This document shows, piece after piece, positions 5,870 through 12,892 of a DNA stretch of 13,851 bases. This DNA comes from DAOUEG01 sp964589285. Lineage in GTDB: Bacteria > Chloroflexota > Dehalococcoidia > Dehalococcoidales > RBG-16-60-22. The number at the start of each line of letters is the position of its first letter. The stretch's first letter is position 1. The notes under the pieces were generated by a model. It was not told the DNA's origin. It searched no databases and saw only the letters and a program-made list of their open reading frames with translations. The stretch lies in contig CAZPSP010000063.1 of assembly GCA_964589285.1 (NCBI GenBank), positions 1-13,851 on the forward strand, given 5' to 3'. The position numbers were made by a program, and so were the translations under genes.

Positions 5870-5971
5870 TATACTAGGTGCAAGAGCAGTTACCGGAAAC
5901 AAGTGAGGCTTTTCGCCTCCTGTCAATAGAGAAGCCGGCCCGTGAATACGGACCGGCTTCTCGTTTTGTTT
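5870..5971 (+). ncRNA. Possible small RNA ending in an intrinsic terminator
   Basis: A TATACT box (5870-5875) without a clear -35 precedes about 90 bases that contain a GAGGC-ttttc-GCCTC hairpin (5905-5919) and then a strong terminator (5929-5971). No coding sequence fits. This could be a short RNA, or only the 3' end of read-through from the 4987 gene. The call rests on layout alone and is tentative. Confidence 0.22.
5929..5971 (+). terminator. Intrinsic terminator in the convergent intergenic region
   Basis: GAGAAGCCGG (5929-5938) pairs perfectly with CCGGCTTCTC (5953-5962), and after one C-A mismatch three more pairs (CCG/CGG) close a TGAATA loop. GTTTTGTTT follows on the plus strand. On the minus strand the tract after the stem is TATTGACA, so it works better against plus transcription. 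The hairpin is still the first structure after the stop of the minus-strand FAS1 gene and may help end that transcript too. Confidence 0.8.
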
Positions 5972-5981
5972 ATCTGGTCCA

Positions 5982-8738
5982 TCAAGGTTGATTCATGGGT
6001 GTCGTAGTTGTCGTTGGAGAGGTTGGGGTTGTCGTCTGCGAGCTTCCTCCTTCAGATGACGGCACCGGGATGAGGACGGCTATCACCACCGGCGGGGTAA
6101 GGGGATTGCCTTCAGGATCTACGAGTTGCGCGGCAAATACATGGTAACCCGGAGGGACATCCTCGAACGTATAGCTCGGAGAAAGGCTGGGGAACCCGGC
6201 AACCTGATCCGGTGATGTCGTGGTGGTCGCGGTCTCCGTGGGAGACGTCGTCGTAGTCTCGGTTTCCGTGGGCGATGTTGTCGTCGTTTCGGTCCCGGCG
6301 GTTGTGGTCGTGGTTTCAGTCTCAGTAGGCGACGTTGTTGTCGTTTCGGTCTCAGTGGTTGTGGTCATGGTTTCAGTCTCGGTAGGAGACGCTGTCGTCG
6401 TTTCGGTCTCCGTGGGAGACGTCGTCGTGGTCTCGGTCTCGGTAGGCGACGTTGTCGTGGTCGCAGTGGTCGTTGTCGTGGTGGGTGTTGTCAGGTCTTC
6501 CGGAACGAGCACTGCGTCAATGACGTGAATGATGCCGTTGGATGCCATGATGTCCGTCTCGATGAAGTTAGCGTCACCGATCATGATGTCCGTGACATAG
6601 ATATCGAGGGAGCCGCCGGATAGCGAGGGAAGATTGGTCAGCAGCGCGAGGTCCTTGTAAGTCATGATACCGGAAGCTACGTGATTGAGGAGCACTTCCT
6701 CCAACTGATCGGATGACAGGCTTTCGACGAGTCCCTCGGGCAGGGCAGCAAAGGCTTCATCGGTAGGAGCGAATACAGTGAACGGGCCATCGCCTTCAAG
6801 CGTTTCGGCAAGGCCGGCTTGCTGGAGCGCACCGAGGAGGGTACTGAATCGTCCGTCATTTTCCAGGATGCCGGCAATGGTGTCTTCGCCGGCTGGACCT
6901 GTGGCGGTTGCCGTTGCCGTTGTTGTCTCAGTGGTTGTCGTGGTCTCGGTCTCGGTAGTCGTTGTGGCTGTACCGGTCGGCGTTTCAGTCTGGGCCGGCG
7001 TCGTTAGCTCCGGTGTTTCGGTCTGGGCTGGTGTCGTCAGTGCCGGCTCTTCAGCCCCGGTTATCGTTGTTGACGTGGTCGACGTTACTTCAGGCGGCAT
7101 GAGGACGGCATCGATAACGTGAATCATGCCGTTGGACGCCGTGATGTCCGTTTCGATCACCTCGGCGCTGTCGTTAAGCATCACGGTATCATTATCGCTG
7201 GTCACGAAGATAGTTTCCCCGGTAAGAGGTATAAGGGCGTCGGCTTCCATTACGTCCCCGGAGTCCACCACGTTATCGAGGACGTGATAGAGAAGGATGT
7301 TGGTCAGTTCTTCGTCAGTGAGGCCGTCCAGGGCCCCTTCGGGAAGCTCCTCGAAGGCTTCATCAGTAGGAGCGAAAAGGGTGTAGGGGCCGATTCCCAT
7401 GAGTGTGTCGGTAAGGTCAGCCTGCTCGAGGGCGTTGAGCAGGGTGGCGAACCGGCCGTCAGCTTCGAGGACATCGATGATGTTATCACCTTCCGTCGTT
7501 GTGGTCGCGGTCGTGGTTTCGGTCTCGGTGGGAGACGTTGCCGTGGTTTCGGTCTCGGTAGGAGATGTTGTGGTAGTTTCGGTTTCGGTAGGAGACGTTG
7601 CCGTGGTTTCGGTCTCGGTAGGAGACGTTGTCGTAGTCTCGGTCTCGGTAGGAGACGTTGTCGTAGTNNNNNNNNNNNNNNNNNNNNNNNNNNNNNNNNN
7701 NNNNNNNNNNNNNNNNNNNNNNNNNNNNNNNNNNNNNNNNNNNNNNNNNNNNNNNNNNNNNNNNNNNTCGGTCTCGGTAGGAGACGTTGTCGTAGTTTCG
7801 GTCTCCGTGGTCGTTGTGGCCGTGGCTGTAGTCGTCGTCGCGGTCGAGGTCGGCGTCGCCTCCGGCGGCATGAGGACCATATCGATGGCATGAGTTACCC
7901 CATTGGTGGCCATGAGATCGGGACCGATGACCTCGGCGTCATTGACCATGATCGCCCCGTTCTCGGAACTGATGTTGAGAAGCGTGCCTTCGTAGAGCGA
8001 GGGAAGACAATGGTAGCTTTCCAGGTCGGTTGCCGTATAGGCCATACCAACGACGTGATAGAGCAGGAGGTTTTCAAGTTCGTCGGCGGAAAGCCCTTCC
8101 AGTGTGCCTTCCGGCAGTTCCCCGAAGGCATCGTCCGTGGGCGCGAAGAGCGTGTAAGGTCCCTCCCCTTCCAGTGTATCAGTGAGACCAGCCTGTTCGA
8201 GGGCATCGAGGAGCATGGTGAACTGGCCATCAGCTTCGAGCACTTCGATTATCGTGCCGCCGGCTGTAGCAGTGGTTGTGGTCGTGGTCTCTGTTTCGGT
8301 GGGAGATGTCGTCGTGGTTTCAGTCCCGGTAGTTGTAGTCGTGGTTGTTGTCTCAGTTTCGGTAGGAGACGCTGTCGTCGTTTCGGTCTCAGTGGGAGAC
8401 GTCGTTGTTGTCTCTGTTTCGGTGGTTGTCGCTGTGGTGCTCGTAGGAGTGACGGTTGTCGTCGGTGTGCCCGGTATTGTCGGCCCCATGGCGCCGGAGG
8501 GGACGGTATCCATATAGAACACGTAATAACCGTCACCGGTGCCGCCTTCCAGGCTGTCAACAACCTCGAAGTTGGCAACCTCCAGGTCGAGCTGGACGTC
8601 ATATCCCTGGCCCGTATCGATCACATCCGCCGTCAAGGAATCGATCATGGGATCATCCGGGCCTCCGGTTGCGGTACAGCCGGACACGGTGAGTACGAGC
8701 GCCAGCACTGCGAACACCGTTATCAATAGCTTCTTCAT
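5982..8738 (-). CDS. Multi-FAS1 (fasciclin) lipoprotein with Thr-rich repeat linkers
   Basis: This is a predicted surface-anchored adhesion or matrix protein of about 918 residues (true length unknown because of the N gap). A lipoprotein signal MKKLLITVFAVLALVLTVSGC ends in lipobox VSGC (C21). Three FAS1 domains lie at about 160-293, 416-551 and 616-748, each with the (Y/F)T(L/V)FAPTD(D/E)AF box and a (T/I)H(A/V)ID(M/A)VL box; the first two are about 50/67 identical over one block I counted. They are joined by linkers of Thr/Glu/Ser/Pro, mostly the 10-residue unit SPTETETTTT, likely O-glycosylated if the host can do so. Residues about 36-81 and 844-893 look like the two halves of one beta-domain. 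The start is ATG 8738 (GGAGGT 6 bases upstream), not the in-frame TTG at 8750, which lies over that ribosome site. There is no LPxTG or membrane anchor at the C-terminus. Confidence 0.9.
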   Translation of the reverse strand: MKKLLITVFAVLALVLTVSGCTATGGPDDPMIDSLTADVIDTGQGYDVQLDLEVANFEVVDSLEGGTGDGYYVFYMDTVPSGAMGPTIPGTPTTTVTPTSTTATTTETETTTTSPTETETTTASPTETETTTTTTTTGTETTTTSPTETETTTTTTATAGGTIIEVLEADGQFTMLLDALEQAGLTDTLEGEGPYTLFAPTDDAFGELPEGTLEGLSADELENLLLYHVVGMAYTATDLESYHCLPSLYEGTLLNISSENGAIMVNDAEVIGPDLMATNGVTHAIDMVLMPPEATPTSTATTTTATATTTTETETTTTSPTETXXXXXXXXXXXXXXXXXXXXXXXXXXXXXXXXXXTTTTSPTETETTTTSPTETETTATSPTETETTTTSPTETETTATSPTETETTTATTTTEGDNIIDVLEADGRFATLLNALEQADLTDTLMGIGPYTLFAPTDEAFEELPEGALDGLTDEELTNILLYHVLDNVVDSGDVMEADALIPLTGETIFVTSDNDTVMLNDSAEVIETDITASNGMIHVIDAVLMPPEVTSTTSTTITGAEEPALTTPAQTETPELTTPAQTETPTGTATTTTETETTTTTETTTATATATGPAGEDTIAGILENDGRFSTLLGALQQAGLAETLEGDGPFTVFAPTDEAFAALPEGLVESLSSDQLEEVLLNHVASGIMTYKDLALLTNLPSLSGGSLDIYVTDIMIGDANFIETDIMASNGIIHVIDAVLVPEDLTTPTTTTTTATTTTSPTETETTTTSPTETETTTASPTETETMTTTTETETTTTSPTETETTTTTAGTETTTTSPTETETTTTSPTETATTTTSPDQVAGFPSLSPSYTFEDVPPGYHVFAAQLVDPEGNPLTPPVVIAVLIPVPSSEGGSSQTTTPTSPTTTTTPMNQP
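6210..6494 (-). repeat. Thr-rich linker repeats after FAS1-3
   Basis: This stretch encodes about 95 residues almost entirely of T, E, S and P, with six SPTE-containing copies of a 10-residue (30-base) unit and interruptions such as TETMTTTTETE and TTTTTAGTE. Copies differ mostly at synonymous sites, so it is older or less homogenised than the 7494-7859 array. Confidence 0.9.
6894..7085 (-). repeat. Linker between FAS1-2 and FAS1-3 with a different repeat
   Basis: This linker lacks the SPTET unit. It has two tandem copies of a 10-residue unit containing LTTPAQTETP, then a T/E/A-rich tract. It is a separately evolved spacer in the same protein. Confidence 0.8.
7494..7859 (-). repeat. Most homogeneous 30-base tandem array, interrupted by the assembly gap
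   Basis: In-frame 30-base units encode SPTETETT(T/A)T. On the plus strand the unit reads GGAGACGTTGTCGTAGTCTC plus GGTCTCGGTA, and neighbouring copies are nearly identical. Five copies are visible left of the gap (toward FAS1-2) and one to its right. High identity makes the array prone to slippage and explains the failed assembly. Confidence 0.9.
7668..7767. other. Scaffold gap of 100 Ns inside the repeat array
   Basis: Exactly 100 Ns, the usual placeholder for an unknown length. The left flank ends at base 17 of the 30-base unit and the right flank begins at base 19. If the array is perfect, the missing length is therefore 30k+1 bases (1, 31, 61 ...), never 100. The reading frame is kept because 100 and 30k+1 leave the same remainder on division by 3. 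Confidence 0.95.
8262..8468 (-). repeat. Thr-rich linker before FAS1-1
   Basis: About 69 residues of T/E/S/P with three SPTE-containing units and poly-Thr runs (TTTTTTTTGTE). It starts after the PTIPGTPTTT sequence that ends the N-terminal half-domain. Confidence 0.85.
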
Positions 8739-8750
8739 TCTTACCTCCAA

Positions 8751-9408
8751 GTTGTCTGGATAGGAATCATGTCCTCCGGTGGAATCATCCCATGGAAAAG
8801 CCTTCCTTTCCGGGCGCCGCCGGCCCTCTTTATTTGAAGGCGTCAGGGAAAGTTGCGCTGCAGGTTCCCCGGCGGGCGGAAGTCCTGTCCGCTGCTATCG
8901 CCGCGCCGGTATAATGAAGACCGTTCCCGCCGTTGGTGCCATGGCGTTGAGGCTATATCCAAGCATAATGCGTAGTTTTCAATCTGACAGCGACTACCGT
9001 CCCTGTTCCTTCAGTGACCATTGTAGGCCAGCGTTGCTCGCGCAGGTATTGGAGGACGCACGTGAATGAACTTATTGATTTACGGAAATGGCGCCCTGAA
9101 AGACCGGTTTATTATCATCTGGTAAACGAATAAACCGACTTTATCCAAACGTGAAAAGAAAAACCAAACTACGTTCCCGCGGCTTATGTGTTCAAAGAAG
9201 AGAATTGGATGCGCTCCGAAAAGCGCATGAATTCGCCACGGATGGAACAGCTATCACCTGCGAAAAGATCCAGTCCGGTATTTTCGGACTTCGGAAATTG
9301 GCAATAATACCGTGTAATCCTAGGTGAATACAAAGATCCGGATGCATGACCGGAAACACGTATGCCTGGAACTCGGTGACCTGAACAACGCAACAGCCGG
9401 GATACAAA
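8751..9408. other. Intergenic region with hairpins but no convincing gene
   Basis: The 660 bases upstream of the FAS1 gene have no recognisable product on either strand. They contain a 7-bp hairpin ATGCGCT-ccgaaa-AGCGCAT (9209-9228), flanked by AATT on both sides, and a 6-bp hairpin AGTCCG-gtatttt-CGGACT (9272-9290). A plus-strand TATAAT (8910-8915) lacks a -35. A 23-codon frame from GTG 9062 to 9133 has GGAGG 6 bases upstream but no family resemblance. The promoter of the FAS1 gene must lie here, but I cannot place it. Confidence 0.6.
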
Positions 9409-9440
9409 AGGGGGCGGGTCACTTACTTGACCCGCCCCCT
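9409..9440 (-). terminator. Rho-independent terminator downstream of rpoD
   Basis: A perfect 13-bp GC-rich stem (9409-9421 with 9428-9440) has a 6-base loop. Reading on the minus strand it is followed by TTTTGTATC. The plus-strand side has no T-run. It ends the dnaG-rpoD transcript 60 bases after the rpoD stop. Confidence 0.93.
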
Positions 9441-9500
9441 CTATTACGGTAATGAGTAGCTCTCCGCTGACTATGGACCAAACGCGATTGGTAAATAGGC

Positions 9501-11027
9501 CTATTCCAGGTAGTCCTTCAGCTTCCGGCTCCGGCTGGGGTGACGCAACTTCCGCAGCGCCTTGGCCTCGATCTGCCGGATGCGCTCGCGGGTCACGTTG
9601 AACTCTACGCCGACCTCTTCCAGCGTCCGGCTGCGGCCGTCTTCCAGCCCGAACCGTAACTGCAGGACCCGCTGCTCGCGCGGGGTCAGCGTCCCCAGCA
9701 CGTCCTCGATCTGCTCCTTGAGAAGCTGCTTGGAAGCGATATCCACCGGCGGCAGCGCATTCCGGTCCTCGATGGAGTTACCCAGCGGGCTGTCCTCTTC
9801 CTCGCCGATGGGCGATTCCAGGGATATGGGCAACTGCGAGACCTTGACGATCTCCCGTACCTTATCCGAGGAGACTTCCATTTCCTTGGCGATCTCCCGG
9901 GACGTCGGTTCACGCCCATATTCCTGAGCCAGCCGGCGGCTGATGCGGAGCAACCGGTTGATGGTCTCAACCATGTGGACGGGGATGCGGATGGTGCGGG
10001 CCTGGTCCGCGATGGCACGGGTCAGTGCCTGCCGTATCCACCAGGTGGCGTAGGTACTGAACTTGTACCCCTTGCGGTAGTCGAACTTCTCCACGGCGCG
10101 CATCAGGCCGATGTTCCCTTCCTGGATGAGGTCGAGGAGGGACATGCCGCGCCCGATGTGCTTCTTGGCAACACTCACCACGAGGCGCAGGTTGGCCTCG
10201 ATGAGGTGGCGTTCAGCTTTCTTGCCTTCCCGCACGGCATCGTTGAAAAACCGGTTCAGGGTGTGTTCGTGGTTACGCAGGGCGACGATGAAGTTCTCAT
10301 CCGTGGTCAGGGTTTCGGCGTCCGCGTAGAACATGTCCTTCTGGATGAAATCGGCGAAGGCGTTGGGAATGAGCCGGCTCGCCAGGGAGAGGTTAACGAT
10401 CATCTCCTCGATGTCCGAGACCTGTATGTCCAGCTTCGCTCCGATGTCGTGGACGATCTGCGGATCGATGGAATTATCGAGCACTTCTTTCATCTTTTCA
10501 TCGTAGATGCTGGCCAGTCCGCCTTCCACCTGGTTGATACCGAACTTTTCCTGGAGTTCACGGACCAGCGGCATGGACTTGCCGAGGTTCCTCAGCATCA
10601 TCAGGATGATATCCATGGAGGAAGGCTGCCGCCCGTATTCCGCGGCATATTCCTGCCGGATGGCGTTGATGTACTTGCTCTCCTCCATCTGGCGGGCCAG
10701 GTTCTTTTCGTCCTCGGCGGTCAGGAGGTGTACACGGCCGATTTCATGGAGGTAAATCCGCACGGGGTCGTCCGTAATGTCCTGTTCGGCGATATCTTCG
10801 GCCGCCAGGTCAAGATCGAAGTCTTCCTCGTTCTCCGCTTCCACCTTCGAGGGATCGAAAGCCTTGGCCTTGAGCCAGGGGTCTTCTTCTTCGGTCGTCT
10901 CTTCTTCCATCTCTCCAACAACGGCAGGCATCGGACCATCGTCCTTTTCCATGGCCTTCCGCACCACGTCCTCCTGCTCTTCCGTTGCTGCCTTCTCGTT
11001 CTTTTTGGCTTTCTTCTCTTCGGCCAT
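9501..11027 (-). CDS. rpoD: RNA polymerase principal sigma factor (sigma-70/RpoD)
   Basis: This is the housekeeping sigma factor, 508 residues. An acidic, lysine-rich N-terminus (1-84) does not look like a classic region 1.1. Region 1.2 is at about 85-115 (DDPVRIYLHEIGRVHLL). A non-conserved insert of about 155 residues (116-270) precedes region 2 (271-350), which holds LRLVVSVAKKH, DLIQEGNIGLMRAVEKFDY and the promoter-melting FSTYATWWIRQA. Region 3 is at about 355-430 and region 4 at 440-500, with the -35-binding helix in NVTRERIRQIEAKALRKLRH (477-496). The ATG at 11027 has GAGGAGAT in the end of dnaG about 8 bases upstream. The gap to dnaG is 6 bases, so the two are co-transcribed, like the dnaG-rpoD part of the E. 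coli rpsU-dnaG-rpoD operon. Confidence 0.97.
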   Translation of the reverse strand: MAEEKKAKKNEKAATEEQEDVVRKAMEKDDGPMPAVVGEMEEETTEEEDPWLKAKAFDPSKVEAENEEDFDLDLAAEDIAEQDITDDPVRIYLHEIGRVHLLTAEDEKNLARQMEESKYINAIRQEYAAEYGRQPSSMDIILMMLRNLGKSMPLVRELQEKFGINQVEGGLASIYDEKMKEVLDNSIDPQIVHDIGAKLDIQVSDIEEMIVNLSLASRLIPNAFADFIQKDMFYADAETLTTDENFIVALRNHEHTLNRFFNDAVREGKKAERHLIEANLRLVVSVAKKHIGRGMSLLDLIQEGNIGLMRAVEKFDYRKGYKFSTYATWWIRQALTRAIADQARTIRIPVHMVETINRLLRISRRLAQEYGREPTSREIAKEMEVSSDKVREIVKVSQLPISLESPIGEEEDSPLGNSIEDRNALPPVDIASKQLLKEQIEDVLGTLTPREQRVLQLRFGLEDGRSRTLEEVGVEFNVTRERIRQIEAKALRKLRHPSRSRKLKDYLE

Positions 11028-11033
11028 TACTGC

Positions 11034-12794
11034 TTATCTCCTCGAACTGCTTCTTTTACGGTTCTTTTCAGCCTCGTAAAGCTGGTCACGGAAAGAAATG
11101 TTCTCCTCCGGGACAGTCGGGTCGTTACCGGCGACCCCGGCGGCGGCTTTACGCGCGAAAAGCGTCTTATAATAGTGTGTTTTCAAACGCAGGATACAGT
11201 CTGTGTATTTATCATCGGTCCCCGCCCTTGTCGACGGCAATTCCCTTTCGGCGATGGCGTCCACGTGTTCATGGAGCGCCGGTTCGAGCGACTCTTTGAG
11301 TGCGTCGACCGTGGAGGGGAAGGGTTCTTCGATCCGGCACAGCGCGCGCAGGATTTCCCGGTTGGTGCTGTCTGTGAAATAAGTTTCCGGCGGGATGTCC
11401 GCATTCTTCCTGAGCTGCGCATACCTCAGGAGCAGGGCCAGGAAATATTCTTCCAGCGCGTTCCCGGCGGATTTCACCGGCGATGCCGGCTTGACCGGCG
11501 CCGCGGTCTTTCTCCGGCTTGTGATGGTCTGCGGTCCCATTTCCGCCAGGAGAGATGCTACCGGCACGTCCAGCAGCCGCGCCAGGTGCTGCAGGTAATG
11601 CGATTGCCGGACCTTGTCTTTCATGTTCCGCAGTACCGGCACCAGGCGCCGTGCCGCCTTTGACTTGTCTCCGGCCGTTTTCAGGTCCATGCCCTGTATG
11701 GTGGTATCGATGAGGAAGTCAAGCAGGGGAACGGCCCCTTCGATAAGCCCGTTCCAGGCGTTAATGTCTTCCCGGATCACATCATCCGGGTCCTTGCCCT
11801 CCGGCAGCACCACCACGCGTATTTCCGCATCGAGGGTGTTCTCGTGCCCAACGGTCCGCAGCATGGCTTCCTGACCGGCGGCGTCCGCATCCATGGCCAG
11901 CACCAGGTTATGGCTCAGTTTCTTCAGGATATTTACCTGGGTTTCCGTGATGGCTGTTCCCATGGATGCCACCGCGTTTTTCACGCCGTTCTGGTGGGCG
12001 GTGATGACGTCCATGTAGCCTTCCATGATGACGGCGCGGTCCTGTTTGCGTATCTCGGAGGACGCCTTATCGATGGCAAAGAGCGTGCCGCTCTTATCGA
12101 ACGTAGGGGTCTGCGGCGAATTGACGTACTTGGGCAGGGAATCGTCGAGGACGCGTGCCCCGAAACCGGTCACCTTGCCGCGTTTCTCCCGTATCGGGAT
12201 CATTAGCTTGCCCCGGAAACGGTCCGTCGTCCTCCCGTCCTCGTTCTGGTAGAGCAGCCCGGCGGCCACCAGTTCTTTTTCCTCGTATCCCTTTTCCTTC
12301 AGATACTGCTTCAGGGCTTCCCAGGCATCCAGGCTGTACCCGAGCTGGAAATCGGCGACCGTCTGGTCCGTGTAGCCCCGCTTCTTTACATAATCACGCG
12401 CCTTCTGCGCCGCGGGCGAGTTCAGAAGGTTGTTATGAAAGTAGACGGCGGCGGCTTCATTTATCTGGAAGTATCGTTCTTTTTCGTCCTTTTCCTCCGT
12501 ACCGCGGGTGAAAGAGGGCAGGGTGACGCCGGCCCGTTCTGCCAGGTAACGCAACGCGTCCCCGAAGTCCATGTTTTCCTTTTTCATGATGAAGGAGATG
12601 ACGTCTCCCCCCGTGTTGCAGGCGCCGAAACAGTGCCAGCTCTGCTGCTCCGGGTATATGAAGAACGATGGGTGCGTCTCATTATGGAACGGGCAGGGCG
12701 CTGAAAAATTACGCCCGGACTTTTTCAGCGTCACGTACTGTCCCACTATCTCGACGATGTCTGTTTTTTGTTTGACTTCTTCGATGGCGCTCAT
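11034..12794 (-). CDS. dnaG: DNA primase
   Basis: DnaG makes the RNA primers for replication. It has 586 residues, normal for the family. The N-terminal CHC2 zinc domain has C34, H37, C55 and C59; the last pair is CFGAC (CxxxC), one residue longer than the usual CFGC. The catalytic core follows with RFRGKLMIPI (192-201), the Toprim motif EGYMDV (E258), DADAAG (D302, D304) and PEGKDPDD (331-338). The C-terminal helicase-interaction part, from about 440, is weakly conserved as usual. The start is ATG 12794 (MSAIEEVKQKTDIVEIVGQY), which fits the conserved primase N-terminus but has no visible ribosome site: the upstream bases read TTACCCTTCACTCAT. It is the first gene of the dnaG-rpoD unit. Confidence 0.97.
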   Translation of the reverse strand: MSAIEEVKQKTDIVEIVGQYVTLKKSGRNFSAPCPFHNETHPSFFIYPEQQSWHCFGACNTGGDVISFIMKKENMDFGDALRYLAERAGVTLPSFTRGTEEKDEKERYFQINEAAAVYFHNNLLNSPAAQKARDYVKKRGYTDQTVADFQLGYSLDAWEALKQYLKEKGYEEKELVAAGLLYQNEDGRTTDRFRGKLMIPIREKRGKVTGFGARVLDDSLPKYVNSPQTPTFDKSGTLFAIDKASSEIRKQDRAVIMEGYMDVITAHQNGVKNAVASMGTAITETQVNILKKLSHNLVLAMDADAAGQEAMLRTVGHENTLDAEIRVVVLPEGKDPDDVIREDINAWNGLIEGAVPLLDFLIDTTIQGMDLKTAGDKSKAARRLVPVLRNMKDKVRQSHYLQHLARLLDVPVASLLAEMGPQTITSRRKTAAPVKPASPVKSAGNALEEYFLALLLRYAQLRKNADIPPETYFTDSTNREILRALCRIEEPFPSTVDALKESLEPALHEHVDAIAERELPSTRAGTDDKYTDCILRLKTHYYKTLFARKAAAGVAGNDPTVPEENISFRDQLYEAEKNRKRSSSRR

Positions 12795-12818
12795 ATGAGT
12801 GAAGGGTAACAGGAGTAT

Positions 12819-12824
12819 ATTATA
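12819..12824 (-). promoter_or_regulatory. -10 box of the dnaG-rpoD promoter
   Basis: The minus strand reads TATAAT, a perfect -10, with no good -35. Transcription would start near 12812, leaving a leader of about 18 bases without a Shine-Dalgarno. The palindrome ATACC-ata-GGTAT (12844-12856) covers the -35 position and could bind a regulator. Confidence 0.55.
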
Positions 12825-12843
12825 CTACTTTTCAAAGACCTGC

Positions 12844-12856
12844 ATACCATAGGTAT
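12844..12856. promoter_or_regulatory. Operator-like palindrome over the -35 region of dnaG
   Basis: A perfect 5-bp inverted repeat with a 3-base centre, ATACCATAGGTAT, lies in the 98-base hisF-dnaG gap about 20 bases upstream of the TATAAT box. Position is the only evidence for an operator; a 13-base palindrome can occur by chance. Confidence 0.3.
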
Positions 12857-12892
12857 AACGCATTTTTGATGAAAAAGCGAGTGATTATGCCG

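Noticed and set aside
7494..7859. CRISPR array, because of near-identical 30-base repeats
   Set aside because: The repeats are contiguous with no unique spacers, stay in frame and encode SPTETETTTT; no cas genes are nearby.
7119..8729. A 536-codon open frame on the plus strand opposite the FAS1 gene
   Set aside because: It exists because the 30-base repeats lack stop codons in several frames. The translation is low-complexity (GRRRCRGFGL...) and has no domain; the minus-strand frame has a signal peptide and three FAS1 domains.
8739..8750. Upstream TTG start for the FAS1 lipoprotein (adding four residues)
   Set aside because: The TTG overlaps the ribosome site GGAGGT; the ATG at 8738 gives a clean lipoprotein signal and correct spacing.
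8779..9069. A 96-codon plus-strand frame upstream of the FAS1 gene
   Set aside because: Low-complexity, arginine- and serine-rich, no ribosome site and no family resemblance.
9184..9422. Two overlapping short minus-strand frames of 69 and 76 codons
   Set aside because: They overlap each other and the hairpins at 9209-9290, have no ribosome site and match nothing.
9975..11663. A 562-codon open frame opposite rpoD and dnaG
   Set aside because: It is antisense to two certain genes, crosses their junction and resembles no family; it is an effect of GC-rich codon use.
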